NCBI RefSeq assembly: GCF_001270495.1
Contig: NZ_LGUR01000217.1
Span: 1-64,000 of the forward strand
Length of the DNA: 64,000 bases
Source: Streptomyces viridochromogenes
GTDB taxonomy: Bacteria; Actinomycetota; Actinomycetes; Streptomycetales; Streptomycetaceae
Reading direction: 5' to 3'
The notes below the pieces were generated by a model. It was not told the origin of the DNA. It searched no databases and saw only the letters and a list, made by a program, of their open reading frames with translations. The position numbers and the translations under genes are program-made. This document shows, one piece after another, positions 48,257-58,786 of this stretch. How positions within the stretch are numbered: position 1 is the stretch's first letter; every line of letters begins with the position of its first letter.

Positions 48257-49596
48257 CCCTGTGCCCGGAGCACGTCCCGCAGCCAGCCGTAGGACGCCTT
48301 GGGCGTCCGCGTCAGCGTCGTCACATCGTCGAAGTCCACGTGCACGAGCCCGAACCGCCGCGCGTACCCCTCGGCCCACTCGAAGTTGTCGAGCAGCGAC
48401 CAGACGAAGTACCCGCGTACGTCCACGCCCGCCTCCATCGCCCGGTGCAGTGCGCGTATGTGGCCGTCCAGGTAGGCGATCCGCTCCTGGTCGTCGACGC
48501 CCTCGTACGAGCAGCCGTTCTCGGTGATGACGATCGGCGGAAGTCGGTCGCCGTACCGCTCCCGGAGGCCGGTGAGCAGTTCCGTCAGGCCCTCGGGGAC
48601 CACCGGCCAGCCGAAGTCCGTCGTCGGCACGCCCTCGACCTGCCTTACGGAGAAGGGCAGTTCGGCCGGCATGGTCACCCCGCCGAACTCGATCTCGGTG
48701 CCCTGCGGGGCGCCCACGCGGGTCGGCGCGTAGTAGTTGACGCCGTAGAAGTCGAGCGGCTCCGAGATGACCTTGAGGTCCGCCGAGACGTCCCCGGGCA
48801 TCAACTCGCCGATGCCGTCCGGGTACGCGCCCAGCAGCAGCGGGTCGGCGAACAGCCGGTTGAGCAGCAGGTCGTAGAAGTCCGCCGCCTCCAGGTCCGC
48901 CTGTTCCCGGGACGCCGGCCAGGTCGGGCCGTGCGAGTTGGCGATCCCGACGTCCGTCGCACCGGCCGCGCGCAGGGCCCGTACGGCCTGGCCGTGGGCC
49001 AGCAACTGGTGGTGGGCGACCGGGAGGGCGTCGAAGAGGAGCCGCTTGCCCGGGGCGTGGGTGCCGAGGGCGTGGCCCAGGAGGGTGTGTTCGGCGGGTT
49101 CGTTGAGGGTGATCCACTTGCGGACGCGGTCGCCCAGGCGCTCGGCCACCACGGACACGTACTCGGCCAGGCGGTCGGCCGTGTCCCGGTCGAGCCAGTC
49201 CAGCCCGACCGGAAGGTCCCAGTGGAAGAGCGTCGGCACCGGCTGTACGCCCGCCGCGCACAGCTCGTCGACCAGACGGTCGTAGAAGTCGAGACCGTTC
49301 GGGGCGTTCACGCGGGGCCACGAGACCGAGAAGCGGTACGCGGTCACGCCCAGGCCGGCCAGGAGTGCCACGTCCTCGGGGTAGCGGTGGTAGTGGTCGC
49401 AGGCCACCTCGGCCGTGGAGCCGTCCTTCACGCTGCCCGGCTCGGCCGTGAAGGCGTCCCACACGGATCGCTCGCGCTCGTCCACGGCGCCCTCGATCTG
49501 GTGGGCGGACGTCGAGACGCCCCACAGGAAACCGGCCGGGAACTGAGGTATCGGGTTCGTCGCACCGCGCTCATCGATCGCCATGCGCCGGATCAT
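48253..49596 (-). CDS. Beta-glucosidase, glycoside hydrolase family 1
   Basis: 447-residue GH1 enzyme that hydrolyses terminal beta-glucosides. N-terminal signature FLWGVSTSAHQIEGAVDERERSVWDAF, acid/base Glu in TLNEPAEH, nucleophile Glu in ITENGCSY, and the SLLDNFEWAEGYARRFGLVHVDF glucone-binding segment. No signal peptide, so it acts on imported sugars supplied by the coupled MFS transporter. Start ATG 49596; ATG 49584 is an alternative. No LacI-type regulator or CebR-like box was found nearby. Confidence 0.94.
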   Translation of the reverse strand: MIRRMAIDERGATNPIPQFPAGFLWGVSTSAHQIEGAVDERERSVWDAFTAEPGSVKDGSTAEVACDHYHRYPEDVALLAGLGVTAYRFSVSWPRVNAPNGLDFYDRLVDELCAAGVQPVPTLFHWDLPVGLDWLDRDTADRLAEYVSVVAERLGDRVRKWITLNEPAEHTLLGHALGTHAPGKRLLFDALPVAHHQLLAHGQAVRALRAAGATDVGIANSHGPTWPASREQADLEAADFYDLLLNRLFADPLLLGAYPDGIGELMPGDVSADLKVISEPLDFYGVNYYAPTRVGAPQGTEIEFGGVTMPAELPFSVRQVEGVPTTDFGWPVVPEGLTELLTGLRERYGDRLPPIVITENGCSYEGVDDQERIAYLDGHIRALHRAMEAGVDVRGYFVWSLLDNFEWAEGYARRFGLVHVDFDDVTTLTRTPKASYGWLRDVLRAQG

Positions 49597-49652
49597 CCGT
49601 ACCGGCGGTAACGGAAGTCAACGCCCAGGCGCGAACTGCCCGTTACGCGCCC

Positions 49653-49919
49653 CTACGCTCCCTCCTTCAGTACCCGGGAGATCAGCTTGCGCTGCTCGTC
49701 CGTGAGCCGGGGATCGGAGCAGTACACCGTCCTGCCGTCCACGGTGATCTGGTAGCTGAAGCCGTCCGGAACCCCGATCGGGGGCGTGCCCCGGCCGTCC
49801 GCGACCGCGCGCTCGGCCAGGGCGTGCCACTCCTGGGCGTCGGGCCGCCCCGAGGTGTCCACCTCGGCGTGCCGCTCGATGCCCGCGAATCCACCCGTGC
49901 GCCGTACCTGAATACGCAT
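49653..49919 (-). CDS. Emfourin-type protealysin inhibitor
   Basis: 88-residue protein matching the emfourin (M4in) family: MRIQVRRTGGFAGIERHAEVDT ... W in AQEWHALAERAV, FSYQITVDGRTVYCSDPRLTDEQRKLISRVL. Family members bind and inhibit protealysin-like M4 metalloproteases and are encoded next to them, as here. It lies 21 bases downstream of the M4 protease gene on the same strand, so the two are an operon. No signal peptide. Confidence 0.85.
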   Translation of the reverse strand: MRIQVRRTGGFAGIERHAEVDTSGRPDAQEWHALAERAVADGRGTPPIGVPDGFSYQITVDGRTVYCSDPRLTDEQRKLISRVLKEGA

Positions 49920-49940
49920 GGGTCCCTGTCTAGTACGGAC

Positions 49941-51011
49941 TCAGAGGATCCGCACCCCGACCTGTTCCCATGCCTTCGCCACGGCCTGGAGCTCCTCGCC
50001 GCCGTCGCCGAAGCGCTCGCGCGCGGCCTTGACGGTGAGCTTCGCGAAGTCGGTGAACAGGGCCCGGTCCGACAGCTCGCCGCCGGTCAGGACGTCGTAC
50101 CAGATCTGTCCCGCCTTCTCCCAGGCGTGGCCGCCGAGCGCGGTGGCGGCCAGGTAGAAGGCGTGGTTGGGGATGCCGGAGTTGATGTGGACACCGCCGT
50201 TGTCGCGGCCGGTGCGGACGTAGTCGTCCATCGTCGCGGGCTGCGGGTCCTTGCCGAGGACGTCGTCGTCGTACGCGCTGCCCGGCTCCTTCATGGAGCG
50301 CAGGGCCTTTCCGGTGACGCTCGGGGCGAGGAGGCCCGCGCCGATCAGCCAGTCGGCCTCGGCGGCGGTCTGGCCGAGCGTGTACTGCTTGATGAGGGCG
50401 CCGAAGACATCCGACATGGACTCGTTCAGCGCGCCGGGCTGGCCGTAGTAGGTCAGGTTGGCCGTGTACTGGGTGACGCCGTGGCTGAGCTCGTGGCCGA
50501 TGACGTCGATCGGGATGGTGAAGTCGAGGAAGATCTCCCCGTCCCCGTCGCCGAACACCATCTGCTCGCCGTTCCAGAAGGCGTTGTTGTAGTTCTCGTC
50601 GTAGTGGACGGTGGCGTCCAGGGGCAGGCCGTCGCCGTCGATGGAGTGGCGGGCGTAGGCCTTGAGGAAGAGGTCGAAGGTGGCGCCGAGCCCGGCGTAG
50701 GCGCGGTTGACCGTGGCGTCCTGGCCGGGGTCCGCGCCCTCGCCGCGGACCTTGGTGCCGGGCAGGGCGGTGGCGTGCTCGGCGTCGTAGATGGTGCGCA
50801 GCGGCTGGTCCGACGGTGCCTTCGCCGTCGGGGCGGCCGCGAGGGCGAACTCGGTCGTCACGCGACGCTTGCCGCGCAGTTCGCTGTCGCGCATCAGGGT
50901 CCGCCGGGCGGGACCGGAGAGTGCGGGGTCGTCGTTCCGTGCCAGCTTGTCGAGGACGTGCGGCGGTACGACGGTGCAGAAGACGGGCTCGAAGCCCCCG
51001 TTCGTCGTCAT
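49941..51011 (-). CDS. Protealysin-like M4 metalloprotease
   Basis: 356-residue thermolysin-family zinc protease without a signal peptide. A short propeptide carries the protealysin PPxxL-type motif (VVPPHVLDKLARND, residues 16-20). The zinc site is HELSH (H173, E174, H177) with the downstream Glu in GALNESMSDVFG. The active-site His region reads NGGVHINSGIPNHAFYLAA. ATG 51011 is chosen over in-frame GTG 51020 because AAGG precedes it at good spacing. Co-transcribed with its inhibitor. Confidence 0.9.
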   Translation of the reverse strand: MTTNGGFEPVFCTVVPPHVLDKLARNDDPALSGPARRTLMRDSELRGKRRVTTEFALAAAPTAKAPSDQPLRTIYDAEHATALPGTKVRGEGADPGQDATVNRAYAGLGATFDLFLKAYARHSIDGDGLPLDATVHYDENYNNAFWNGEQMVFGDGDGEIFLDFTIPIDVIGHELSHGVTQYTANLTYYGQPGALNESMSDVFGALIKQYTLGQTAAEADWLIGAGLLAPSVTGKALRSMKEPGSAYDDDVLGKDPQPATMDDYVRTGRDNGGVHINSGIPNHAFYLAATALGGHAWEKAGQIWYDVLTGGELSDRALFTDFAKLTVKAARERFGDGGEELQAVAKAWEQVGVRIL

Positions 51012-53052
<2,041 letters not shown>

Positions 53053-53094
53053 CGGTTCCCTCCGTGGGGGAGGGGTGCGACTACGGATGTGCCG

Positions 53095-53165
53095 GGGTGT
53101 GTTGTCGGTCGTCTGCTGCGTCGTAGTGGCTCGTCGCGCAGTTCCCCGCGCCCCTGACGGCGCTG
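53095..53165. repeat. Dispersed intergenic repeat (GCGCAGTTCCCCGCGCCC type)
   Basis: GTGTTGTCGGTCGTCTGCTGCG ... TGGCTCGTCGCGCAGTTCCCCGCGCCCCT. Related copies are at 7047-7084 (+) and 25230-25250 (reverse), and the first half matches 46926. It lies just after leuA. No gene. Confidence 0.7.
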
Positions 53166-53233
53166 TCGCGCCCGGCGTTTGAAGGCCCCGTCCGCCGTAT
53201 TTCGGTGGGCGGGGTCCGCTCATTTCCAGCCAT

Positions 53234-53304
53234 TGACCTGTGCAGGTCACGGAAAGGTCTCGTTCGGGGTACTGACTCCACGTCGGTGATGTGGCTAACA
53301 TCAC
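53234..53304. promoter_or_regulatory. Two palindromes and a promoter candidate before the TerB-like gene
   Basis: Palindrome 1: TGACCTG-TG-CAGGTCA (53234-53249). Palindrome 2: GTGATGT-GGCTA-ACATCAC (53286-53304). A promoter candidate CTGACT (53272)-18 bases-TAACAT (53296) overlaps palindrome 2, so a repressor bound there would block it. Confidence 0.45.
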
Positions 53305-53345
53305 GCAAGCGCGGCGACGTTGCCGTGGGGTTACGGAGGTGCGAC

Positions 53346-54044
53346 GTGCTGCCAGGACGGGGACGAGACGGCCGTGCTGCCAGGGCTGCGCGCATCCTGG
53401 GCACCCGCACCGCGTGGTCGGCCGTCGGGGACGGGGAGTTCTTCTGCCCCGGCTGCGGAGGCGACCGCAACTACCAGCGGCTGAGCGGACATCGCCGCTT
53501 CACCTTCCTCGGCGTGCCCGTGCTGCCGCGCGGTGAGACCGGCCCCGTCGTGGAGTGCGCGGCCTGTCGGCGCCACTTCGGCACCGACGTCCTCGACCAT
53601 CCGACCACCACCCGCTTCTCCGCGATGCTCCGCGACGCCGTCCACACCGTCGCCCTCGCGGTGCTGGCGGCGGGCGGCACCTGCGCCCGACCGTCCCTGG
53701 AGGCCGCGGCGGCCACGGTGCGCGCGGCCGGCTTCGACGACTGCACGGAGGAGCAGCTCAACGCCCTGGTCGAGGCGCTGGCGGCGGACACCGGACGGGT
53801 CTTCTCCGAGCCCTGCGGCCCCGGGCTGGCCATAGAGCTCCACGAGGCGCTGGACCCGCTGGCCCCGCACCTCGCACCGCCCGGCCGGGAGTCGATCCTG
53901 CTCCAGGGGGCGCGCATCGCCCTGGCCGACGGGCCGTACACACCGGCCGAGCGCGATGTCCTGGCCACGGTCGGCGCCGCCCTCACCATCTGCGCGGAGG
54001 ACGTGACCCGGCTGCTGGCCGCGGCGGCACGGACGCCGTCGTAG
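53346..54044 (+). CDS. TerB-like tellurite resistance-family protein with zinc ribbon
   Basis: 232 residues. The N-terminal zinc-ribbon-like part has paired motifs CPGCGGDR and CAACRRHFG (about residues 37-85). A helical TerB-type domain follows (FSAMLRDAVHTVALAVLAAGGTC ... QGARIALADGPYTPAERDVLATVGAALTICAEDVTRLL), whose DG and E residues resemble the TerB metal-binding pattern. Start GTG 53346 with strong GGAGGT 6 bases upstream. Its role is unknown; membrane-stress or metal functions are typical for TerB. Confidence 0.8.
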   Translation: MLPGRGRDGRAARAARILGTRTAWSAVGDGEFFCPGCGGDRNYQRLSGHRRFTFLGVPVLPRGETGPVVECAACRRHFGTDVLDHPTTTRFSAMLRDAVHTVALAVLAAGGTCARPSLEAAAATVRAAGFDDCTEEQLNALVEALAADTGRVFSEPCGPGLAIELHEALDPLAPHLAPPGRESILLQGARIALADGPYTPAERDVLATVGAALTICAEDVTRLLAAAARTPS

Positions 54045-54054
54045 CCCCGGGCCG

Positions 54055-54477
54055 TCAGCGGTACGCCACCGCCACGGCCACGTCGTCCCGGGCGCCGCGC
54101 TCCTGGTCGTACCGCGCGCCACTCACCGCGACGATCAGGACGACCACGCCGACGAGCACCTGCGTCGAGATGCTGACGAAGGCCCGCAGCAGGTACGGCA
54201 GCGCGGCGGTCAGCAGCACCAGGCCGCCGGCGATGCCCAGGTAGAGCCAGTCGATCGTGAGCACGACGTCGGAGTTGTCCGCACCCGGGTCGAACGGCTG
54301 CCAGTCGCCGCTGACGTCGATGCCGAGCAGGAAGGCCCCGACCGCCAGGACGACGTCGAGGACGAGCAGCCCGACCGCCAGGGCGATGTCCGCGGCGACC
54401 GGCAGCCGTCGGCGTCCGCCGGAAGGGGGCGGCACATCGGCCCCGCGGAAGTGCGGGAGGCCGGCGGGGGCTGTCAT
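54055..54477 (-). CDS. Small integral membrane protein, unknown function
   Basis: 140 residues with three clear hydrophobic segments (VAADIALAVGLLVLDVVLAVG, WLYLGIAGGLVLLTAALPYLL, STQVLVGVVVLIVAVSGA). An outside-type loop rich in Asp lies between the first two (GIDVSGDWQPFDPGADNSD). No family was recognised with confidence. ATG 54477 start. It is divergent from the MMPL exporter operon, sharing a region with two strong palindromes, so it may belong to the same regulon. Confidence 0.7.
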   Translation of the reverse strand: MTAPAGLPHFRGADVPPPSGGRRRLPVAADIALAVGLLVLDVVLAVGAFLLGIDVSGDWQPFDPGADNSDVVLTIDWLYLGIAGGLVLLTAALPYLLRAFVSISTQVLVGVVVLIVAVSGARYDQERGARDDVAVAVAYR

Positions 54478-54497
54478 GCGGGCAAGCCTGCCCGGAA

Positions 54498-54562
54498 GGC
54501 GGGACGCGGTGCCTGAGTACGAACACTCAGGCACCGCGTCCCGCCGTACTCCCGAGGGAGTA
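54498..54562. promoter_or_regulatory. Twin palindromes in the MMPL operon control region
   Basis: Palindrome A: two perfect 21-base arms (54498-54518 and 54525-54545; inner bases CTGAGT and ACTCAG) around a 6-base loop. Palindrome B: TACTCCC-GA-GGGAGTA (54547-54562), starting one base after A. Both lie between divergent genes, where a terminator is not expected. B has the size and symmetry of a dimeric regulator site. Confidence 0.7.
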
Positions 54563-54685
54563 ATCGCGCCGTCGGGACGACCCCGGCAGTAGGCCCCAAC
54601 TCGCCCTCCCGCCCGACGAATCCGCACCCCGGCGCCGGAAGTCTGGAAGCGACCCAGACACCCGACCCGGAGGGAGGCCCGTCTC

Positions 54686-56782
54686 ATGGGGGCCGCAAGG
54701 ACAAGCACACGGCGACGGCGGGCCGTGCCCTGGCTCGTGCTGGGACTGTGGGTCGCCGTACTGGCGCTCGCCTCGCCGTTCGCCTCGAAGCTGGCGGACG
54801 TCCAGCGGGACCGTGCCGTCGACTATCTGCCCGCGAGCGCCGACTCGACGCAGGTGGCCAAGATCGAGGACCGGCTGCCGGGCGGCGAGGCCACCGAGAT
54901 GGTCGTCGTCTATCACCGGGACGGTGGGCTGACCGCCGGGGACCGGGCGACCGCCGCCGGGCAGATCGAGCGGATCGCCGGTGCTCACCGGCTCACCGGG
55001 GAACCGCGGGGCATTCCCTCCCGGGACGGGGCCACCCTGATGTACCCGGTCGCCAGCACCGAGCCGGGGCAGGACGAGAAGGCGCGGGACGCGCTCGTCA
55101 ACGACGTACGGGACATCGCGCGGGGCGGCGACGGGCTGAGCGTCGACGTCGGCGGGGCGGGCGCGCTCGCCACCGACGCGAGCGAGGTCTACAACTCGCT
55201 CGACGGACCGCTGCTCTACACCACCGCCGCCGTCGTCGCGCTCCTGCTGATCCTCATCTACCGCAGCCCGTTCCTGTGGCTCGTCCCGCTCGCCGTCGCG
55301 GGCATGGCCGACTATCTGTCGATGGGTGTCGCCTACGGGCTCAACCAGGGGTTCGGGACGTCCGTTTCCGGCCAGAGCTCCGGGATCATGACGATCCTCG
55401 TCTTCGGGGCGGGCACCGACTACGCCTTGCTGCTCGTCTCGCGGTACCGGGAGGAGCTACGGCGGATCGAGCGGCCGTACGACGCCATGGTCGCCGCGCT
55501 CAAGGGCTGTGGGCCCGCCGTGCTCGCCTCCTCCGGCACCGTCGCCGCCGGGCTGCTGTGCCTGCTCGCCGCCGACCTCAACTCCAGCCGGGGCATGGGC
55601 CCGCTCGGCACCGTCGGGGTGCTGTGCGCGCTCGCCGCCATGCTGACGCTGCTGCCCGCGATCCTCGTGCTGCTCGGCCGGCGCGTCTTCTGGCCGCTCG
55701 TGCCGCGCTACGGCAGCACCCCCAAGGCCCGCCGGTCCCTGTTCACCGCGATGGGCGGCTCCGCCGGACGCCGCCCCCTCACCGTCCTCGCGGCCGGCGC
55801 GGTCCTGCTCGGCGCGCTCGCGCTCGGCGTCCTCAACCTGCCCGGCAGCCTCAAGCAGGAGGACTCCTTCACCAGCAAGCCCGACGCGGTCGCCGCCATG
55901 GAGACGCTCGCCGCCGCCTACCCCGAGCGCGGTACGCAGCCCATCAGCGTCATCACGCCGGAGGAGCGGGCCGACGAGACCCTCGCCGCCGTCCGCGGCA
56001 CACGCGGTGTCGACAGCGCGCGGGAAGGACGTACCGGAAACGGCTGGACGGAGATCTCCGTCCTCGCCACCGCTCCGCCCCAGTCCGCCGGGGAGACCGC
56101 CACCATCGAGGCCCTGCGCGACCGGCTCGACGGCTCCTACGTCGGCGGACCGAGCGCCGAGCAGCTCGACCTGAAGGACACCAACGCCCGGGACCGGCTG
56201 GTCGTCGTGCCGATCGTGCTGCTGTCCGTGCTGCTGATCCTGGTCGCCCTGCTGCGCTCGCTCGTCGCGCCGCTGATCCTGGTGGCGGCCGTGGTCGCGG
56301 TGTGGGGCGCGGCGCTCGGCATCGGCGGACTCGTCTTCGGGCCGCTCTTCGGCTTCGAGGGCACCGACCCGGGGCTGGGACTGCTCTCGTTCGTGTTCCT
56401 GGTGGCGCTCGGCGTCGACTACGGCATCTTCCTGATGCACCGGATGCGCGAGGAGTGCCTGAACGGCGCCGAACCGGCGTCGGCCGCGCTCACCGCGCTG
56501 CGCACGACGGGCGGTGTCATCGCCTCCGCGGGGCTCGTCCTCGCCGCCACCTTCGCGGTGCTCACCAGCATGCCGCTGGTGCCGCTCGTCGAGCTGGGCT
56601 TCGTCATCGCGGTGGGCGTTCTGCTCGACACGTTCCTGGTGCGCACCTACCTGGTGACCAGCGCGAGCGTGGCGCTGGGGCGGAGGGTGTGGTGGCCGGG
56701 GCGGCTCTCCCGCGAGCCCGCCGGGCCCCGGCCGTCCGTCCCGCCGAAGGAACCGGAGCCCGTGGCCGTCTCCGTCCCCTGA
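54686..56782 (+). CDS. MMPL-family RND transporter
   Basis: 698-residue inner-membrane exporter with two sets of membrane helices, each followed by a large outer domain. The proton-relay motifs FGAGTDYALLLVSRYREEL and LGVDYGIFLMHRMREE are present in halves 1 and 2. The size is that of compact actinobacterial MMPL proteins exporting lipids or antibiotics. ATG 54686 follows GGAGGGAGG. It heads an operon with a kinase and response regulator, which likely adjust its expression to envelope or drug stress. Confidence 0.92.
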   Translation: MGAARTSTRRRRAVPWLVLGLWVAVLALASPFASKLADVQRDRAVDYLPASADSTQVAKIEDRLPGGEATEMVVVYHRDGGLTAGDRATAAGQIERIAGAHRLTGEPRGIPSRDGATLMYPVASTEPGQDEKARDALVNDVRDIARGGDGLSVDVGGAGALATDASEVYNSLDGPLLYTTAAVVALLLILIYRSPFLWLVPLAVAGMADYLSMGVAYGLNQGFGTSVSGQSSGIMTILVFGAGTDYALLLVSRYREELRRIERPYDAMVAALKGCGPAVLASSGTVAAGLLCLLAADLNSSRGMGPLGTVGVLCALAAMLTLLPAILVLLGRRVFWPLVPRYGSTPKARRSLFTAMGGSAGRRPLTVLAAGAVLLGALALGVLNLPGSLKQEDSFTSKPDAVAAMETLAAAYPERGTQPISVITPEERADETLAAVRGTRGVDSAREGRTGNGWTEISVLATAPPQSAGETATIEALRDRLDGSYVGGPSAEQLDLKDTNARDRLVVVPIVLLSVLLILVALLRSLVAPLILVAAVVAVWGAALGIGGLVFGPLFGFEGTDPGLGLLSFVFLVALGVDYGIFLMHRMREECLNGAEPASAALTALRTTGGVIASAGLVLAATFAVLTSMPLVPLVELGFVIAVGVLLDTFLVRTYLVTSASVALGRRVWWPGRLSREPAGPRPSVPPKEPEPVAVSVP

Positions 56783-56788
56783 CCGACC

Positions 56789-56815
56789 GGCGCCCCTCCC
56801 TCCCGGAGGGGCGCC
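56789..56815 (+). terminator. Hairpin between MMPL transporter and kinase genes
   Basis: GGCGCCCCTCC (56789-56799) and GGAGGGGCGCC (56805-56815), perfect 11-bp stem with a 5-base loop. It starts 7 bases after the transporter stop and ends 14 bases before the kinase start. There is no T-run, so it may partly terminate or stabilise the upstream mRNA. Confidence 0.55.
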
Positions 56816-56828
56816 GCCGTCCCGGAAG

Positions 56829-58082
56829 ATGAACCCCGTGCAGGCAACCACGACAGCCCAGCGGCCCCGCGTCGGCGAGCGGGTCATGGCCGCGATCAAC
56901 CGCGACCCCCTGACCGCCCCGCACCGCACCCGCAACGACGCGCTGCTGGCCGTAGCCTGGGCCGCCCTGGCCACCGCCATGGCCCTGCTCGGCGACAAGG
57001 GGCTGCGACCCGACGCGCTCGGCTGGGCCCTGCTGCTCGCCGCCCACGTGCCGCTCGTGTGGCGGCGCAGCCGCCCGTTGCTGGTCCTGCTCGCGGTGAT
57101 GGTCTGCATCACGCCGTACCACGCCCTGGAGAACAACCACGCCGCGCCCATCCTCGCCACGATGGTGGTGCTGTACACGGTCGCGGCGACCGGCACGGTG
57201 CGCCGCACGCTGCTCACCGGCGCCGGCTGCCTCGGCGTGACCCTGGCCCTGAACGCCCTCACCAACCCCGACGGGACGACGGAGCTCCTGCGGATCTCCG
57301 GCTGGGTCTTCGCGTTCCTCTTCTGCGGCATCGACGTCCGCTACTACCGCCAGTTCGTCGCCGCCATCGTCGAACGCGCCGAGCGCGCGGAGCGCACCCG
57401 CGAGGAGGAGGCCCGCCGCCGGGTCGCCGAGGAACGGCTGCGCATCGCCCGCGACCTGCACGACCTCCTCGCCCACAGCATCACCCTCATCGGCGTGCAG
57501 ACGTCGGTGGCCGCGCACGTGCTGGCGGCGGACCCGGAGCGGCTGGACCGCCGGTCCATCGCGAAGTCCCTCGACGACATCGCCGACACCTGCCGCACGG
57601 CCCGCGGTGAACTCCGTACGACGCTGGAAGTCCTGCGCGAACAGGGCGTCGCGGGTGAGGCACGCGGCCCGCTGCCCGGGCTCGACGGGGTGCCGGACCT
57701 GGTGGCGGCGGCGCGGCTGGCCGGTGCGCGGGTGGCGTCGGAGGTACGGGTGCGTCAGGCGCCGCCCGCCGTGGGGGCGGCCGCGTACCGGATCGTGCAG
57801 GAGGCGCTGACGAACGTGGTCCGGCACGCGGGCCCCGAACCCGCCGTTCGCGTCGAGCTGTACGAGGAGCGCGGCGCCCTGCACCTGTCGGTCACCGACG
57901 ACGGCCCCTGCCCCGCGCCCGGCGCACCGACCCCCGGCTACGGTCTCGTCGGCATGCGGGAGCGGGCGCGCAGCGTGGGTGGCACACTCGACGCCGGACC
58001 GCGCACCAAAGGGGGTTTCGAGGTGAGCGCCGTGCTGCCCGTCGGAGCCGACTTCGTCACCGGCCGGGGAGGAGACCGATGA
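56829..58082 (+). CDS. Sensor histidine kinase (HisKA_3, NarL-type partner)
   Basis: 417-residue membrane kinase. About four or five hydrophobic segments (residues 35-175) precede a dimerisation helix and HisKA_3 with phospho-acceptor H211 (ARDLHDLLAHSITLIG). The HATPase_c region (EALTNVVRHA ... VTDDGP ... GYGLVGMRERARSVGG) follows. The membrane part has no large external domain, as in intramembrane- or envelope-sensing kinases. The start is ATG 56829. Its stop overlaps the regulator's ATG (ATGA). Confidence 0.92.
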   Translation: MNPVQATTTAQRPRVGERVMAAINRDPLTAPHRTRNDALLAVAWAALATAMALLGDKGLRPDALGWALLLAAHVPLVWRRSRPLLVLLAVMVCITPYHALENNHAAPILATMVVLYTVAATGTVRRTLLTGAGCLGVTLALNALTNPDGTTELLRISGWVFAFLFCGIDVRYYRQFVAAIVERAERAERTREEEARRRVAEERLRIARDLHDLLAHSITLIGVQTSVAAHVLAADPERLDRRSIAKSLDDIADTCRTARGELRTTLEVLREQGVAGEARGPLPGLDGVPDLVAAARLAGARVASEVRVRQAPPAVGAAAYRIVQEALTNVVRHAGPEPAVRVELYEERGALHLSVTDDGPCPAPGAPTPGYGLVGMRERARSVGGTLDAGPRTKGGFEVSAVLPVGADFVTGRGGDR

Positions 58083-58738
58083 TCCGCGTCCTGCTCGCGG
58101 ACGACCAGACGCTCGTGCGGGAGGCGTTCGCCATGCTGGTCGAGTCGGCCCCCGACATGGCGGTCGTCGGCCAGGCGGCCACCGGCCGGGAGGCCGCCGC
58201 GCTGGCCCGCAGCTCACGCGCCGACCTCGTCGTGATGGACATCCGCATGCCCGACCTGGACGGCATCGAGGCGACCCGCCTGATCGCCGCCGACGAGGAC
58301 CTCGCCGGGGTGCGGGTCCTGGTCCTCACCACCTACGACACCGACGAGAACATCGTGGAGGCGCTGCGTGCCGGCGCCTCCGGATTCCTCGTCAAGGACA
58401 CCAGGCCGGCCGAACTCCTCGACGCGATCCGCACGGTGGCGGCGGGGGAGGCGCTGCTGTCACCCGGCCCGACCGCACGGCTGATCGAGCGGTTCCTGCG
58501 CAGCCCTTCCGCCCCCACGACGGCCGGGCCCGCATGTCTGTCGGAACGCGAGCGCGAGGTGCTGGCCCTGGTCGCGCGCGGCCTCAACAACACGGAAGTG
58601 GCCGAGGCGTTGGGGCTCAGCCCGCTGACGGCGAAGACCCACGTCAGCCGCATCATGGGGAAGCTGGGGGCGCGGGACCGGGCGCAGTTGGTCATCGTGG
58701 CGTACGAGTCGGGGATGGTGACTCCGGGAAGCCTGTGA
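58079..58738 (+). CDS. LuxR/NarL-family response regulator
   Basis: 219-residue response regulator. REC domain with D8/D9, phospho-acceptor D54 (VVMDIRMPDLDG), T84/T85 and K106 (FLVKDT). The LuxR-type HTH (LSEREREVLALVARGLNNTEVAEALGLSPLTAKTHVSRIMGKLGARDRAQLV, about residues 153-205) binds DNA. It is translationally coupled to the kinase. The twin palindromes before the MMPL gene are the most plausible target (inference). Confidence 0.94.
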   Translation: MIRVLLADDQTLVREAFAMLVESAPDMAVVGQAATGREAAALARSSRADLVVMDIRMPDLDGIEATRLIAADEDLAGVRVLVLTTYDTDENIVEALRAGASGFLVKDTRPAELLDAIRTVAAGEALLSPGPTARLIERFLRSPSAPTTAGPACLSEREREVLALVARGLNNTEVAEALGLSPLTAKTHVSRIMGKLGARDRAQLVIVAYESGMVTPGSL

Positions 58739-58786
58739 CGGACAGGTCAATGCTGACGCTCCGTCAAGGGAAGTCGAGGGAACTCG

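Noticed and set aside
49608..49646. Operator before the beta-glucosidase gene
   Set aside because: GTAACGG and CCGTTAC are 25 bases apart and short; no CebR-type palindrome is present.
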